A program made the position numbers and the translations under genes. This document shows, piece after piece, positions 1 through 11,553 of a DNA stretch of 64,000 bases (the first letter of the stretch is position 1; each line of letters starts with the position of its first letter). The notes under the pieces are model-generated. The model did not search any database. It had not been told where the DNA came from and saw only the letters and a program-made list of their open reading frames with translations. The stretch is from positions 30,245,454-30,309,453 of the forward strand of contig NC_030389.2 of assembly GCF_001625215.2 (NCBI RefSeq), written 5' to 3'. The DNA is from Daucus carota subsp. sativus. Taxonomy: Eukaryota > Streptophyta > Magnoliopsida > Apiales > Apiaceae.

Positions 1-191
1 TTTAAAGCAATGTAAAGTTGTGGTACATCACCATACTTCTGTACAACAAGATCTTTCTGCACCAAATTATCCCATTTAAATTTGATCAACTTCTGTGGAC
101 CCGCAAATCGTGTCAAGTTTTCATGCCTCATTTCGCAGAAGTCAGACCCATACACGACACTAATGAATTCGCTTCCTATCAAGGACAACAT
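1..191 (-). other. Unidentified open frame at the left edge
   Basis: Read on the minus strand, one frame stays open from an ATG at 191 to the window edge (63 codons). It contains stretches such as SEFISVVYGSDFCEMRHEN and KLIKFKWDNLVQKDLVVQK, whose composition looks protein-like. I do not recognise the family. It lies downstream of the last visible EMC10 exon, so it may be a gene or transposon fragment inside an EMC10 intron, or an exon of something else. A longer 100-codon frame on the plus strand overlaps it and looks like random Phe/Tyr/Ile-rich translation. Confidence 0.15.
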
Positions 192-966
192 TCATGTCGT
201 TATTTTTGTGCTATGCATAACATAAAAACTAATATAATTATATATTTTTTAATATTCAAATATTACTTTTGTAAGTTCTTCAATGCTTTAGATGTTGTAC
301 TTTTACTTTTCAAGTTTTAATATCAAAATTTATTGATATTATAAGATTTTGATTCTATAAAAGAACAGATTATAACTCCTTTTTCGTTCCATGTGCAAAA
401 CACTAGATGGAGGGAAAAAGCATTTGGCTGAGGTCCTGAGGAGCTGGGCTTGCAAAAATCCTGATAGCGTATGCCTGCTTAGGGGAAGAGAGCATTGAAA
501 AATTTATTGCTCTCCAAGGAACACATGGGGCAACAGATTCTTAATTCAAAGGAGGAAGAATATAAAACTGATTACTGAGTTAGATGAGCAAATGATAGGA
601 TTGCTAATCTATTCTAATCTCAATGTAATCAACTTCAATCGTAAGTAGACCATTTGTAAGATTTTAATCCTCTACTTTACCTAATAAACTAAAAGACTAC
701 TGGTAACTGATCTATAGGTTTTAAGACCATTCGAACACAGTAGTAGAAGTGTCCACGTGATATTATTAATTGCTTGATGACATAATACTCTTTAACCACC
801 CCACTTGTGGTACCAGGTCTAGTCACCCAGAATATTCCAAAGTACCAGAGGCATAATGTCGACAGTGAAACATGGTTCCATTCTTCATATTTCATCTAAT
901 ATACAGGAATTCCACATTAGCTATTAAGTCCAAAGTAACCAGTTAGGTTGGTATAGAAGCTTGTAC
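192..966. other. No recognised gene; probably EMC10 intron 4
   Basis: AT-rich sequence between the edge frame and the last visible EMC10 exon. I searched the minus strand for the next EMC10 exon (expected to encode a motif like AVNYGSPGAC) and did not find it. Short open frames on both strands resemble nothing known to me. Confidence 0.4.
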
Positions 967-3900
967 CATGTGTATGACAAAATGCTCATCCAAGCCAGTC
1001 TGTGGGAGACATCTCTGAATGTAATCAAAAGAAGCAATCAGTGCTAATTGCAAACAAATATGTATCGAAGTATTCATATAACTTTTGCCTGCCGCATAAA
1101 TGGTTGCCACTTACTGCTTTAACTGAAGAGATAATGTAGTCTCTTCCTGGAGGGCTTATCACATTTGATGGCACTCGTATCCTATAGAAATCATCACCTT
1201 CTAGTAATGTCTGCAAGACTATATCATTAATACTTGACATCTAAGTCAAAAACAAAAAAAAAAACAAAAAACTAGGGACTGGTAAATTACTTTAAAGCTT
1301 TCCTTGTCTTCTCTGCTTAAGTCTTTTCTTGAGAACCTAAGTTTTGTGAGAGTCTGTAAGAAGTTTTAAACGTATATACAGATTAGTTCCCCAGTTGAAA
1401 AATTGTCACACGGCAAAAATGAATACTATATAATCTATTTACACACATAGCCATACATTAACACTTTAATTCTTACCTCAATTCTCAAAAATATATATAC
1501 TATATTGAAACACACAGTTTATATACACTAGTAGTTAAAGTGGTGCTCCGTCCTTCCAGATTATTCTAATGTCTCACAATATCATACACAGCAGAAGAAA
1601 GTTAGATACTAACTAGGAAGCATGAGTGCGGGTGCGGGGGTGCGGGTGCGCGGTGCGTGGACACGGGAATTCGTCAAATTCTAAAATATGGGGATACGGG
1701 TGCGGGGGGATACGGCAAATATTAAAATAATAAAAAAATTATATATAAATATATAATATATAAATAAATTAAACCATTTATTTTATATATTAATATTATG
1801 AATTAATTAGTTACTAAAGTTAGTTTTAGTGCCTGTAGTACTGATCAAACTAGTCCTCCAGGGAATTGAAACAGGGAACCCATTAAGTCATTAACTGTAA
1901 ATAAAAATTAAAGAAAGAACGTGGACATCCCTCAGTCCAGGTTCATTTTACATCTACCAAAGTTTATACATACATATACATAAATTATAGATCTGTATAA
2001 ATAGGTTTTATTTGCTGATTTCCCCCTTTGTCTCCACTCTTCTTTCTCCGACGACCTGCTGATGATTTCCGGCGATGATCACGATTGATTCGACTATACT
2101 GCATAACACAGGTGCAGTAACTGTAAGACAGGTTCTGACTGATTACTTTTAAGATTTTTTTTCAAAAAAAAAAAGTTGTTCTAAATTACGGATTGTGCCA
2201 CTCCCGCACCCCCATCCCCGCACCCCCGCGTATCCCCGTCGCTGCCTCCACCGATACGCCACGTGGCGTATCCCGTGCGTATCCCGCCGCACTCCGCCGC
2301 ACCCCCGCACCCCCGAGTATCCCCTACGCAGTTCTTCACCCATATGGAGTATCCCTGCTTTCTAGGATACTAATATACTAGGTAGTAGGTACTATTTGAA
2401 AAGAATGAAGTGGTAAAGACAACACTTTACAACTACTCCCTCCGTCCCTCCCATTTCTTTACATTTTCCTTTTTGGAGTGTCCCATCCAATCCTTTACAT
2501 TTCAAAACTTACCAAAAATAATCAACGGGTCCCGCCACTTCTCCACTTTTTTTTCCTTTTCACACTACTTTTACTCCACTATCTTCTTTTTATACATTAA
2601 AAATCAATGGGTCCCATCACTTTACCCACTTTTCTTCCTCTTTTCCACTACTTTATAAATATTTCTTAACCTCCGTGCCCAACCCATTCGATAAGAAATG
2701 GGAGGGACGGAGGGAGTAACATTTAGTGACTGTTTAGAGAGAAAGAGATTTAATGAAGTCATGGAAAGTACAGTACAGTAGTCCATTATATCTGAGCCAT
2801 GGAAGAAATCAAATAGTGGTTTACGATATACAATATGAGGTACCTAACTGACTTTGTTTACCCACAGTACTTGAAAGGAATGTGTGTGTGTGTATTGACA
2901 GATTTAACCACCGTTGCTTTTTATAATTACAGCTTGTCTATATTGGATATGGATACAAGTATCCAGACTCCCTCCCATAAAAACCAAAGTACAGTCCTGA
3001 CTTTCGGATAACATTACTTCCATTCTTGTCTTTCCTGCCCTCACTAAGATTTTGAGCATGCTAAGCTACACATGCCCCCATCTAGCTACAAAGCACTTCA
3101 GCTATTCAGAACAGACCATTAAGGCGGCAATGTCTGAAACAACCAGACTCCGACTCCACTTAATAATACATACACAAAAACAGTACATAACACTCACAAC
3201 CCAATAAAACCTCATGTAAAAATTTTATTCATTTAAGCTTATGTATTTATCTTTACAAGTTTATTATCAAGATCTACTCATGTCTACAAGTTTTAGATCT
3301 TGATAATAAGCTTATGTGTTCAAATCTCTACAAGTTTTAGAACACAGAATTCACACATTTACTAACACAGCCTTCTAGAAAAGTGAAAACCAAAACTGTC
3401 ATCCGCAGGCAACTCAATTCAAAATTATATATAAAAACTTTTAAAAATTTTAAATTTGCTAAAGATCAAAAGTTTGTAACATCAAACTAAACACGATTAC
3501 TAAAACCTCTATAGATTAATAGCCTACGATTTCATTAAGTTATCGAGATCACTAACCCATCCGAACAATAAAAACCACTACAAATTAACAGCCTAAAATC
3601 TCAATAACTCATCAACATACCTCAACATAGACAATTCTACAAAATCACACAATTTCTTTAACTTATCGTGATCACTAACACATCCAGCCGATAAACGCCT
3701 CTACAAATTGACAACCTAAACTCTCATTAACTTATCCACATTATCACTAAACCCAATCATATGAACTCTAAATAAAATTTTATCAAATTATCAAACCCAT
3801 TAATTCATCCCACTTAAACACACAAAGCAACAATCATATCCAACAATTTATCGAGATTATTAATTAATCGAAAAAGAATAGACCTGACCACCATGAGACC

Positions 3901-4177
3901 AAGTTTTGAGGCGAGCAGAGAAAGTGCCAGCAGGGGTAAACTCGGAGTCGCCAAAAGCATGCTCCAACACAAACTGGACCTTAGAGTCCGACCCAGAATC
4001 CGAAACAGTCTTCCGGGTCAGCGGAGAAATCGAGGGTCGGCTCAGATCCGGAGATTTAACAAACTCTTCGTCCTCGATTAAGAGCTCGTCGGATTGGAAA
4101 CTCAGTGAGTTGGGTATTGATAGAGAGAACACGAGTAGTAGTAACAAGGTTAGTGATTTCATGGAGGGTGCCATCAT
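967..4177 (-). CDS. EMC10: EMC10-like ER membrane protein complex subunit, 5' part (four exons)
   Basis: EMC10 is a subunit of the ER membrane complex, which inserts tail-anchored and multipass proteins into the ER membrane. Four minus-strand exons are visible: 3884-4177, 1291-1353, 1115-1210 and 967-1014. All junctions are GT-AG in phase 0. Exon 1 starts MMAPSMKS with a signal peptide (residues 1 to about 26), then an acidic stretch and QFVLEHAFGDSEFTPAGTFS. Exon 2 encodes TLTKLRFSRKDLS, exon 3 TLLEGDDFYRIRVPSN and PPGRDYIISSVKA, exon 4 RCLPQTGLDEHFVIHM. These match the plant EMC10 order as I know it. I chose the ATG at 4177 because the signal peptide follows at once; the frame is open further upstream. 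The C-terminal luminal part and the transmembrane anchor are not in the window. Intron 1 is 2.5 kb and holds two transposable elements. Confidence 0.88.
1613..2365. mobile_element. Non-autonomous hAT-like element, GC-rich ends
   Basis: The 753-bp element sits in EMC10 intron 1. An exact 8-bp duplication, GATACTAA, flanks it at 1605-1612 and 2366-2373. The ends are related inverted repeats (CTAGGAAGCATGAG against CTAGAAAGCAGGGA). Both subterminal regions are dense in GCGGGTGCGGG and GGGATACGG motifs in opposite orientation, while the middle is AT-rich. An 8-bp duplication with motif-rich subterminal DNA is typical of hAT elements. Nothing coding is visible. Confidence 0.82.
2436..2716. mobile_element. 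Stowaway MITE (Tc1/mariner type)
   Basis: The 281-bp element is bounded by TA (2434-2435 and 2717-2718). Its inverted repeats begin CTCCCTCCGTCCCTCCCATT and match perfectly for about 24 bp. This is the classic Stowaway terminus and TA target duplication. It lies in EMC10 intron 1. Confidence 0.93.
3480..3830. repeat. Degenerate repeats in EMC10 intron 1
   Basis: Related phrases recur about every 80-120 bp: variants of CCTCTACAAATTAACAGCC, of CTCATTAACTTATC, and of GAGATCACTAACCCATCC. This looks like an old tandem array with strong divergence. I infer no function. Confidence 0.4.
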
Positions 4178-4769
4178 TGGTGAGAGATAGATACAGATAT
4201 AGATACAGAATATGATCGTCCCTGTGGAGTCCAGAGTCCAGACTAGCGTTGCTGGGTATAGCTGAGTCGCAACTTTTGACATCTATGTTCGGTAAAATAC
4301 AAAAATTTATATTGAACTCTTATTTTATCTTTTTTTTTAAACAAAACTCCTATTTTATCTTATTTTCTTAAAATAAGTTAATCATTTTAAAATAAAAATA
4401 TTTAAACATGCATTGTTTGATATAAGTAACTTATCTTATAGATAATAAATATTATAAATCGACTAAATATTCAATATCAAAAATTAGAGAACTTTGGCAA
4501 AACCACCCCTTTTTACCATCTTTATTGCAAAACTATGACCTACCTCAATTCATTGCAAAAATACAGTTTGTTTATAATTCTAATTAAAAGATTTGCATAA
4601 GTACACAGAACCTGCCGCCCCATTGGGGCGGGCGATACATGGAACCCTTGCTTTCTTTGTACTTGGAGAGCGTTTCACCCTCTCATCTGCAAATTTCTCT
4701 TCGCGATCTCTCTTATTCTAAAAATAACAGGCCACAACCTCGCGTCTCTTCTCTTCCATTTCTTTTCAT

Positions 4770-5392
4770 TAGGGTTAAAAATGGGGCGGGTTCAGGGCGG
4801 GGACTTCATTTCCCAGCCCCGCCCATATATTATTTTTTTTCCCCATCCTCGCCCCATTCCCCGCGGGGATTTAATTTTAATCCCCATCCCCGCCCCACCG
4901 GGGATTTAATATAATTCCGCTCCGCCCCGTTGCTATATATAATATTACATTTTAGATATTTACTTAAAAATTTAGTATTTTTTTTCTTCAAAATTTAATA
5001 AAAATATACGAGACGTGTATATTAAAAGCAAAAAACTAGATAATGCATGCATGTCAAATTAAAATAACAATATAATCATGCAATTTTTTACAATAATCGC
5101 TTTGCATATAAAAATATCAAAAGAGACATTAACTAGCATAATAAATATATTTATATAAAATATAATAAATATATTATATTAAATATAATTATTTATTTAA
5201 ATTAAATATATGCGGGGTGGGGCGGGGAATCCCCGCGGGGATTTAACAAATACTATACTTGCCCCATATTTTTGCGGGGCGGAAAACTATTCCCCGTCAC
5301 TACCCCATTCCCCATATTAGCGGGGCGGATCTGCCCCATTCGGGGCGGGTTATGGCGGGTTCCCCATTTCCCCCACCCCATTTGTAACCCTA
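4770..5392. mobile_element. Non-autonomous hAT element, CCCCGC-rich
   Basis: The 623-bp element starts TAGGGTTAAAAATGGGGC and ends with the inverted counterpart of TAGGGTTACAAATGGGG. The exact 8-bp duplication CTTTTCAT lies at 4762-4769 and 5393-5400. Many GGGGCGG and CCCCGC motifs crowd both ends, with an AT-rich centre. TAGGG termini plus an 8-bp duplication point to the Ac-like hAT group. No transposase is present. Confidence 0.9.
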
Positions 5393-6429
5393 CTTTTCAT
5401 CCCCTTTCTCTCATTTCTCTCCACGCAGCTCTAATCTCCGTCTCGTAAACCACGCCATTAACGCTGTGCAGCCTTTCGACTATGAGGTTCAGATCTCCTA
5501 ACGCTTCAATGAATCCACTAAATTCAAAATCCACAACTTATCTGTCTCAATTGGACTATGATTGTACCGGAGAAGGAAGTCAATCCCCATCTCCTTCATC
5601 TTAATTGGTTGATTTTGTGATTGTTTTTATTTGATTTTGTGTTATTGGTATCGGCCCTGCAGCCATTTACAACTAGTTGCAACCTATTAAGCAACTAAAT
5701 GTATATTTCAAAAAATTATTTCAAAATTGCTTTTGTGGTTGCATATATAGTTGCTACAGTGTAGATATGGTTGCATATGCAACCTCCGTATTTTTGCAAA
5801 TATTTTTTGAAATATAGTATTTTTGTAATTTTTTATTTAAAAGTGATAGTATTTTTACAAAAAATTGTTAAACTTGGATATTTATGAAAAAAGTCTCAAA
5901 AATTATTACGTATATATGAAAAAAAAATCAAATATAAATCCTTATTAACATGATTAAGATGGATCAAACATGATTATTATATGTTATATTTTCTTATTTT
6001 AAAATCAAACATATATTGTAATTAGCATTTTATCCCAGTTACGTGTTAGATAGCTATTTTTAATTAAAAGATATGTTTATTAATATATAAATTTAAGTAC
6101 AAATTATTTATGCAATTTTATACATAAACCTAGATATAATATTTTTTAATAATAATTATAATCCTTAAGTCTTGTACACAACTAGCAAGTTTGCCCATTA
6201 TTATATTAAACAAAATACACAACAAATTATATTTCTATCGACCAAATCTTATGTGTGATGTTCACTAATATATTTTACTATATATGAGAAAGTATAGAGA
6301 GGTTGCAAACTACAGTAAAATCTACGATCAAATATACCATGTGAAATTAAGGGGAGCCTCAGAAGTAACAGAGGGTCAATTGCTCCGTCGTTGAAGAACA
6401 TTCTAACCCCTCTTCACCCAGCCCATACC
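5393..6429. other. Intergenic sequence without a recognised gene
   Basis: Pyrimidine-rich sequence at 5400-5620 looks like a plant leader, but no supported open frame follows. The rest is AT-rich with no repeat structure I could name. Confidence 0.4.
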
Positions 6430-6627
6430 CAATGGCGGAGCCACATTGGGCCAGGACCTGCCTGGGCCCCCCCTGAAATTTCAATAAATACATGTTATAT
6501 CATTTAGAATCACATGTTTTATGTAGATCAAGTGGTTGAAGATGGGGTGTAGCAGTCCAGAGGCCCATGTTCGATTCTCTAAGCATATTATGGCCCTTCC
6601 TGGTTATAAACTCTGGCTCCGCCACTG
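6430..6627. mobile_element. Short hAT-like MITE with tRNA-like boxes
   Basis: The ends are CAATGGCGGAGCCACA and, inverted, CAGTGGCGGAGCCAGA. The exact 8-bp duplication CCCATACC lies at 6422-6429 and 6628-6635. Inside, GATCAAGTGGTTGAAG and GTTCGATTCTC resemble pol III A and B boxes, as in tRNA-derived SINEs. The terminal repeats and duplication favour a hAT-type MITE; the internal boxes may be chance or a captured SINE piece. Confidence 0.8.
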
Positions 6628-7952
6628 CCCATACCAGGTTACTATTTGTTTTAAAAAGATTGTTGGTTGATTATCTTTGAAAAGGTCATATCTTTCTTGC
6701 CCTTTTGTTCGTTTCTTGAATTTCGTTTGAATTTTTGTGATTTCTTAGATGGATTTTTGGAGTTTTGTGGTTTGATTGAATGCGTTTGTGTGTAGAGATA
6801 TGATGGTCTTTGGTTGACTTTTTTTTTTTTTTTGATTTCTTGTATCCATAGGCAATTTAGATATATATGATATTTCCTAGAATGAGATGCATAGTGATCT
6901 GGGGTGATAATTGAGTGTGTTGATCTGTAAAAGCTTTCTTTTTTACCCAAAACCCTGATTTTTCTTTGGTCATTATTTCGGTTTGATAATGACCTTTCTA
7001 TTCCATCATTTCTTCTTATCAGATTTGTTTTGATTTATAAGTATATCGATTTTTCTGATTCTAATTTACGAGATTGATTTGGTAGAAAGTTTAAGATTTA
7101 GGTGTTGTGTGTATAGCGTACATGTGTAAAATGTTATTTTTTCATGTTACAGTATCAGTTTTGTATTCGTGTGCATCCTTGGTGTGAGTAAGGTTATCAT
7201 CAATTATAGTGCTTCTCTTTCGAGTTTCCGACATGTGACTTCAGGTTTTAAAGATGTTCTGGCGTTCAGCTTTCCTAATTTTGCTAAGGGAAATAAGAAT
7301 AAAATGGCATTCGTTAATCGTAAGGCTGGTCATTGACAATCACTGCATGTTGTAGAATACTTTTAATTTAGTTTTGCTATTGATATGTTGTTCCTTTAGC
7401 TTGTTTTGTACTGGTAACTGTTTAAGTAGAATATGCTACATTGTGATTACCTTTGGTAGCTGTATTGTTACTAAAAATTAGCATTTTTCAAAGATGTTAA
7501 TAATTATATTTTAGGAAAGAATCTTTTTAAGTTATATGTCTTAAATGTGTCTTTAATTTTTCATTAAATTGTCTTTAAATATGTTGAAAGTTGGTCATTT
7601 ATTCTTGAGTGAAATATGCTATTAATCAGTTACTTTCTTTATTAGGTTTAACTATAATAGTTACGTTTTAAATTGTGATTGTAATCAAATAAATATTCTT
7701 TATGAATATCTAGTACCATTTATGGGGGGTCATTATTGATGACTTTATTGTGCCGTTTATGGCTTTCGCCTTTCAGTGCCATTTTTATGGCTTATGTTAC
7801 CATTTTGATGGTCATAATATATAATATATTTAATTGTTTGCTAAACTCTATTTTTATTCCTCAATTAAATTATTAAATATTTATGTGTCCAACCAAATGA
7901 TTTTCCTTTGGTTAGAGTTTAATTAATTTATCTACATTATTTTATTTTTCTC

Positions 7953-7960
<8 letters not shown>
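6628..7960. other. Intergenic sequence, possible untranslated exons only
   Basis: T-rich, intron-like DNA with no convincing open frame. The only long frame (minus strand, 6651-6950) is Lys/Ser/Asn-rich translation of T-rich DNA and is not credible. At 9433 a T-tract plus CCAG followed by a GC-richer stretch looks like a splice acceptor, so a non-coding transcript across 6.4-9.5 kb is possible but unproven. Confidence 0.3.
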
Positions 7961-7991
<31 letters not shown>

Positions 7992-7995
<4 letters not shown>

Positions 7996-8674
7996 CATGA
8001 TCAAATAGAAACCAATCTTAAAATAAAAACTAGAAACCAATACAAGTTAGTGATATTCTCAGTACAATTTAGTGATATTCTCTTTAGGATTTAGTGATCT
8101 GTGTTGCAAGAATTAGTGAAAAGTTGCAGAAACCGCCCAGAATCTCCATATATGTTCCAAAAACTGCTCAAGTCTCCAGATCTGTTCACGTTTTCGATTC
8201 AGATGGTGGTGAAGGTGGTGGAGATGGTGGAGGTGAAGGTGGAGATGGAGGAGTGATGATTGTAGCGAAGGTGTGGGCGGCTTGAAGTAAGGGGTTGGAG
8301 CGTTGCCGGAATAGTGGTGGCTCCGCCGCGTTTTGAAGTTGAGCCGAGGTGGAGAAAGAAGTATGAACGGGGCTGAAGGAGGTTGAAGCAGCGACCAAGA
8401 TGGGGTTGGTGAAGATGGAGTGGAGATTGTGTTGTTAGAGAAATAATGGAGGTAGAGGTGGATATGGAGGGGGCAGGCGGCATAGAGGTGGTGGTCATTA
8501 TGGAGGAGGTGACGACGGAGGTAGTGGTAGTGACGGATGTGGAGGTGGGGTTGGTGAAGATGGAGGTGGAGATGGGGTTGTTTAAGAATTTAGTGGTATT
8601 TGCTTTAGGATTTAGTGATATTACAGCTTGGTTTTTAGTTTCCAGAATAAGGAGGTTTCTATTGGAGTATGACT
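7992..8674. mobile_element. TA-microsatellite-bordered element, copy 1
   Basis: The segment lies between a (TA)n run on the left (about 7960-7991) and another on the right (8675-8692). Its left end carries ATGATCAAATAGAAACC and its right end, inverted, CATACTCCAATAGAAACC. Both ends continue into a shared AAAACTA motif. The interior has a GGT/GGA-rich stretch (8200-8590) that gives Gly/Val-rich or Thr/Ser-rich translations, which I read as minisatellite rather than gene. Termini that abut TA microsatellites recall the Micron type of MITE described in rice; that assignment is inference. Confidence 0.55.
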
Positions 8675-8675
8675 C

Positions 8676-8708
<33 letters not shown>
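8675..8708. repeat. TA/GA microsatellite between two related elements
   Basis: A short (TA)n run followed by (GA)n separates two head-to-head elements. The unit change from TA to GA lies in the middle. Confidence 0.85.
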
Positions 8709-9283
8709 TCCTACTCCAATAGAAACCAAATAAGCCTAAAAACTAAAAACCAGTTTCTGGGCAGTTTTTTTATCAATATTTTTAACTACAGAATTCACTA
8801 ATTTGTACATAACATATCACTAATTTATATATAGCATATCTTGCGAATATAAATATATACACACACACATATATGCAACGTATATGACCATCATCATCAC
8901 CCAAATCGTAATAATGGACCTCTTACCACCATTACCAAACGTTTCTATAACTTGCCACCATTGTCTATCATCACCACTAGTCACATACACTTTCCATCAT
9001 AACTTAAAAAACTAACGACTACTTACCATCATCATACAACTTCTCTTGCGGCTTCCAACCACCAAGAACCTTCCTACGGATGAAATTAATCATCTATAAT
9101 CGATTATCAATAATTTAGATAAGTAGATTTTCTCAATTTTGATAATAAAATCGCTGTTTACATACTGTATAAAAACAGTGATTAGTGCAGTATAAATTAG
9201 TGATACCCGTAGTTATAAATAATGGTAGGGAAACTGGTTTCTAGTTTTTATTTATAAAAGTGGTTTCTATTTGATCATGAGCC
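8708..9283. mobile_element. TA-microsatellite-bordered element, copy 2 (inverted)
   Basis: The left end reads TCCTACTCCAATAGAAACC and the right end, inverted, CATGATCAAATAGAAACC, followed by (TA)n at 9284-9306. The two end types are the same as in copy 1 but in opposite order, so the copies face each other head to head. The interior differs from copy 1 and has no credible open frame. Confidence 0.55.
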
Positions 9284-9306
9284 TATATATATATATATAT
9301 ATATAT

Positions 9307-11048
9307 ACATTCTTTCGTTTTTTTTCTTTTATTGGATTTACCATCTGTTTTACATTAATTATATATATATATATATATATATAATTTTCTTGTATATTGA
9401 TTTATGTTTTGTTTGGTTTTTTTTTTTTCCAGGATACTTTGGAAGCGAGGTGTACGTGACTTCCATGGGTATTCTTTTCTCATTCATTTAAGCTTTATTG
9501 TCTAAACTTCTGGAGTTGTGCTTGCATGGCTTTTGGCTAGATGATAAACTTTTTTAAAAGAAAGATATCCCATATGCGGTTTATTGTATTTCGATACAAT
9601 TCATTTACGCGTATGTAGACCATACAAAAAAAAATAAAAAAAATTAAAGAGGTTGCTATTACGTCGCTCAAGAATCGAATATTCCTCAATTTCAAAATTC
9701 AAAACTTAGTCTGAATCCGTCGATCTCCGATCTGGGTTCAGTTTCCTCCTGGATCTCGCATTTCTCCCGATCTTTATTTGAAATTAATTTATTTTTCAAT
9801 TCGCGTTTAAGTGAAAAAATAAAGATCCCCGTGAGGATTTACGTGAAATCTTAAATATTTTAAAATTAATTAATATTGATTATACTTATTCTAACAGTGA
9901 ATAGTTGATTAATCGAACTGAATTAACATTTAACCATAGTATAGTTAAAATTAACATTTAGCTGTAGTATAGTTAAACTTGCAATATGTAATTATTATTA
10001 ACAAATTATACTACAATATGAAAAAAAAAGATTAATAGAAATAGGTATATTATTTTTTAAATAATTTTTTATGTACGAAATATACTATTTTTATTAATAT
10101 ATACGAGAATCGAAGAGTAGGATGGATCATGGAACGAGACGAGAAATTTCAAACTGTATGAAGAAAAATTCATCAAATAAATATGTTAACTTACACTCTC
10201 AGATCCCATAAAGTTTTATATAAGGTTTTTACATGCTATGTAGGCAAAATGAATCATTATATCAAGATCAATAACAATCTGAAGATGTTTATGTATCTAA
10301 ACAAATCATTTCCAAGGATTTTATTTTCGAATCTCAAAATTACTCTCAATTAATTCTAATCCTCCGCACATTGCTTTCAATTTACAAGTTGAACTTCTTT
10401 TCTTTAAACATATTATAGATGCATTTTTATCAATCCGTATATTTTTTTTCAAAGAAATATAACGAACTGAATTTTGAGATAATACTTTAACTCAGAAGCA
10501 TGCTCAGACGTCAACAATGATAACAATACATGAATATACTATTATTTTAAAATTTTAAATGAAGGAGAGCATTTCACATACATAATGGGACAAAGGGAAG
10601 TTGGTAATTTGGATATTGAGTTATTTCTTAATATATACTTATATAATAAAATATATGAGACCATAGATTTAGACCATCACAAACCGTTATTCTCTTTTAT
10701 CCGCTCCATCTCTTTTATCTGCTCCAATTCTAAGATCATAGACATTTTACTCACGATTTTACAATTGTCATGTTGGTGCACATAATAATAATCAAATCAA
10801 GATAATAATACTTTTTGAAACCAAGATAATAATACTTAAATTTGATTTAAGAATTTTACAAACTTGGAATGTTTGGTTTAATATTTAAAAATTATGTTTC
10901 AAGATATTTGAGAATATGAATAAAAGATTTTATGAAATGTATATCTTTGATCTTTTTTCTACCGCCTGTAAATAACTTTTTCGCTTCCATCATTTAACAT
11001 TTAATTTTATCAATTCAAACAGACTAATGATGGTCAAACAAATAGATA
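9307..11048. other. AT-rich intergenic sequence
   Basis: A second TA microsatellite lies at about 9361-9382. The remainder is AT-rich with short, low-complexity frames only. I see no gene, RNA or element border. Confidence 0.45.
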
Positions 11049-11277
11049 ATCCCTCTGTTTTGAAATATAGGTCGCTTGACTTTTTTGCACGCAATTCTAA
11101 GGGCTTTGACCGCATGTTAAAAGTCATTATTTTTAAATTTTTTTTTGAATAAAAATATGTGATATATTTTTATTCAGAAAAAGAAAATTTCAAAAATAAT
11201 AATTTTTAACACGTAGTCAAAGTACTTAAAAATACGTGATAAAAAGTCAAGCGACCTATACATCAAAACAGAGGGAG
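11049..11277. mobile_element. Stowaway-like MITE with long terminal repeats
   Basis: The 229-bp element is flanked by TA. Its terminal inverted repeats run about 45 bp around TCCCTCTGTTTTGA and ATAGGTCGCTTGAC. The first base of the left end is A where the right end has the usual C. It sits about 280 bp upstream of the LUC7 start codon. Confidence 0.85.
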
Positions 11278-11527
11278 TAATCATTAAATTTAAGTCCGAA
11301 CAAAAATCACATTATACTATATCGAAGACTGAACTAATTTTAACATAACGTTAAAAAATACAAAAAGTTAACTATCCCAATTTTATCCGAAATCGAAAAG
11401 AAAACTAAGTTAAAGATAAAAAACCGAAACCAGCAAAAGATAGGGGTACTAATCCCAACTAATGCCAAAAACACATACCCACATATACGAGTGAGGTTAC
11501 GCATATAACAAACTTCCCCCAAAACCA

Positions 11528-11535
11528 AAACCCTA
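11528..11535 (+). promoter_or_regulatory. Telo-box upstream of LUC7
   Basis: AAACCCTA lies 19 bp before the LUC7 ATG. Telo-boxes are common near the transcription start of plant genes for translation and RNA processing. The start context GCCATGG also fits plant initiation. Confidence 0.55.
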
Positions 11536-11553
11536 GAAAACACACTCTTCGCC

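Noticed and set aside
2149..2381. Arg/Gly-rich and Pro-rich frames near 2.2 kb
   Set aside because: They read the GC-rich subterminal repeats of a hAT element.
8186..8729. Thr/Ser-rich and Val/Gly-rich frames up to 176 codons
   Set aside because: GGT/GGA minisatellite inside a mobile element; no start context or domain, and both strands look equally open.
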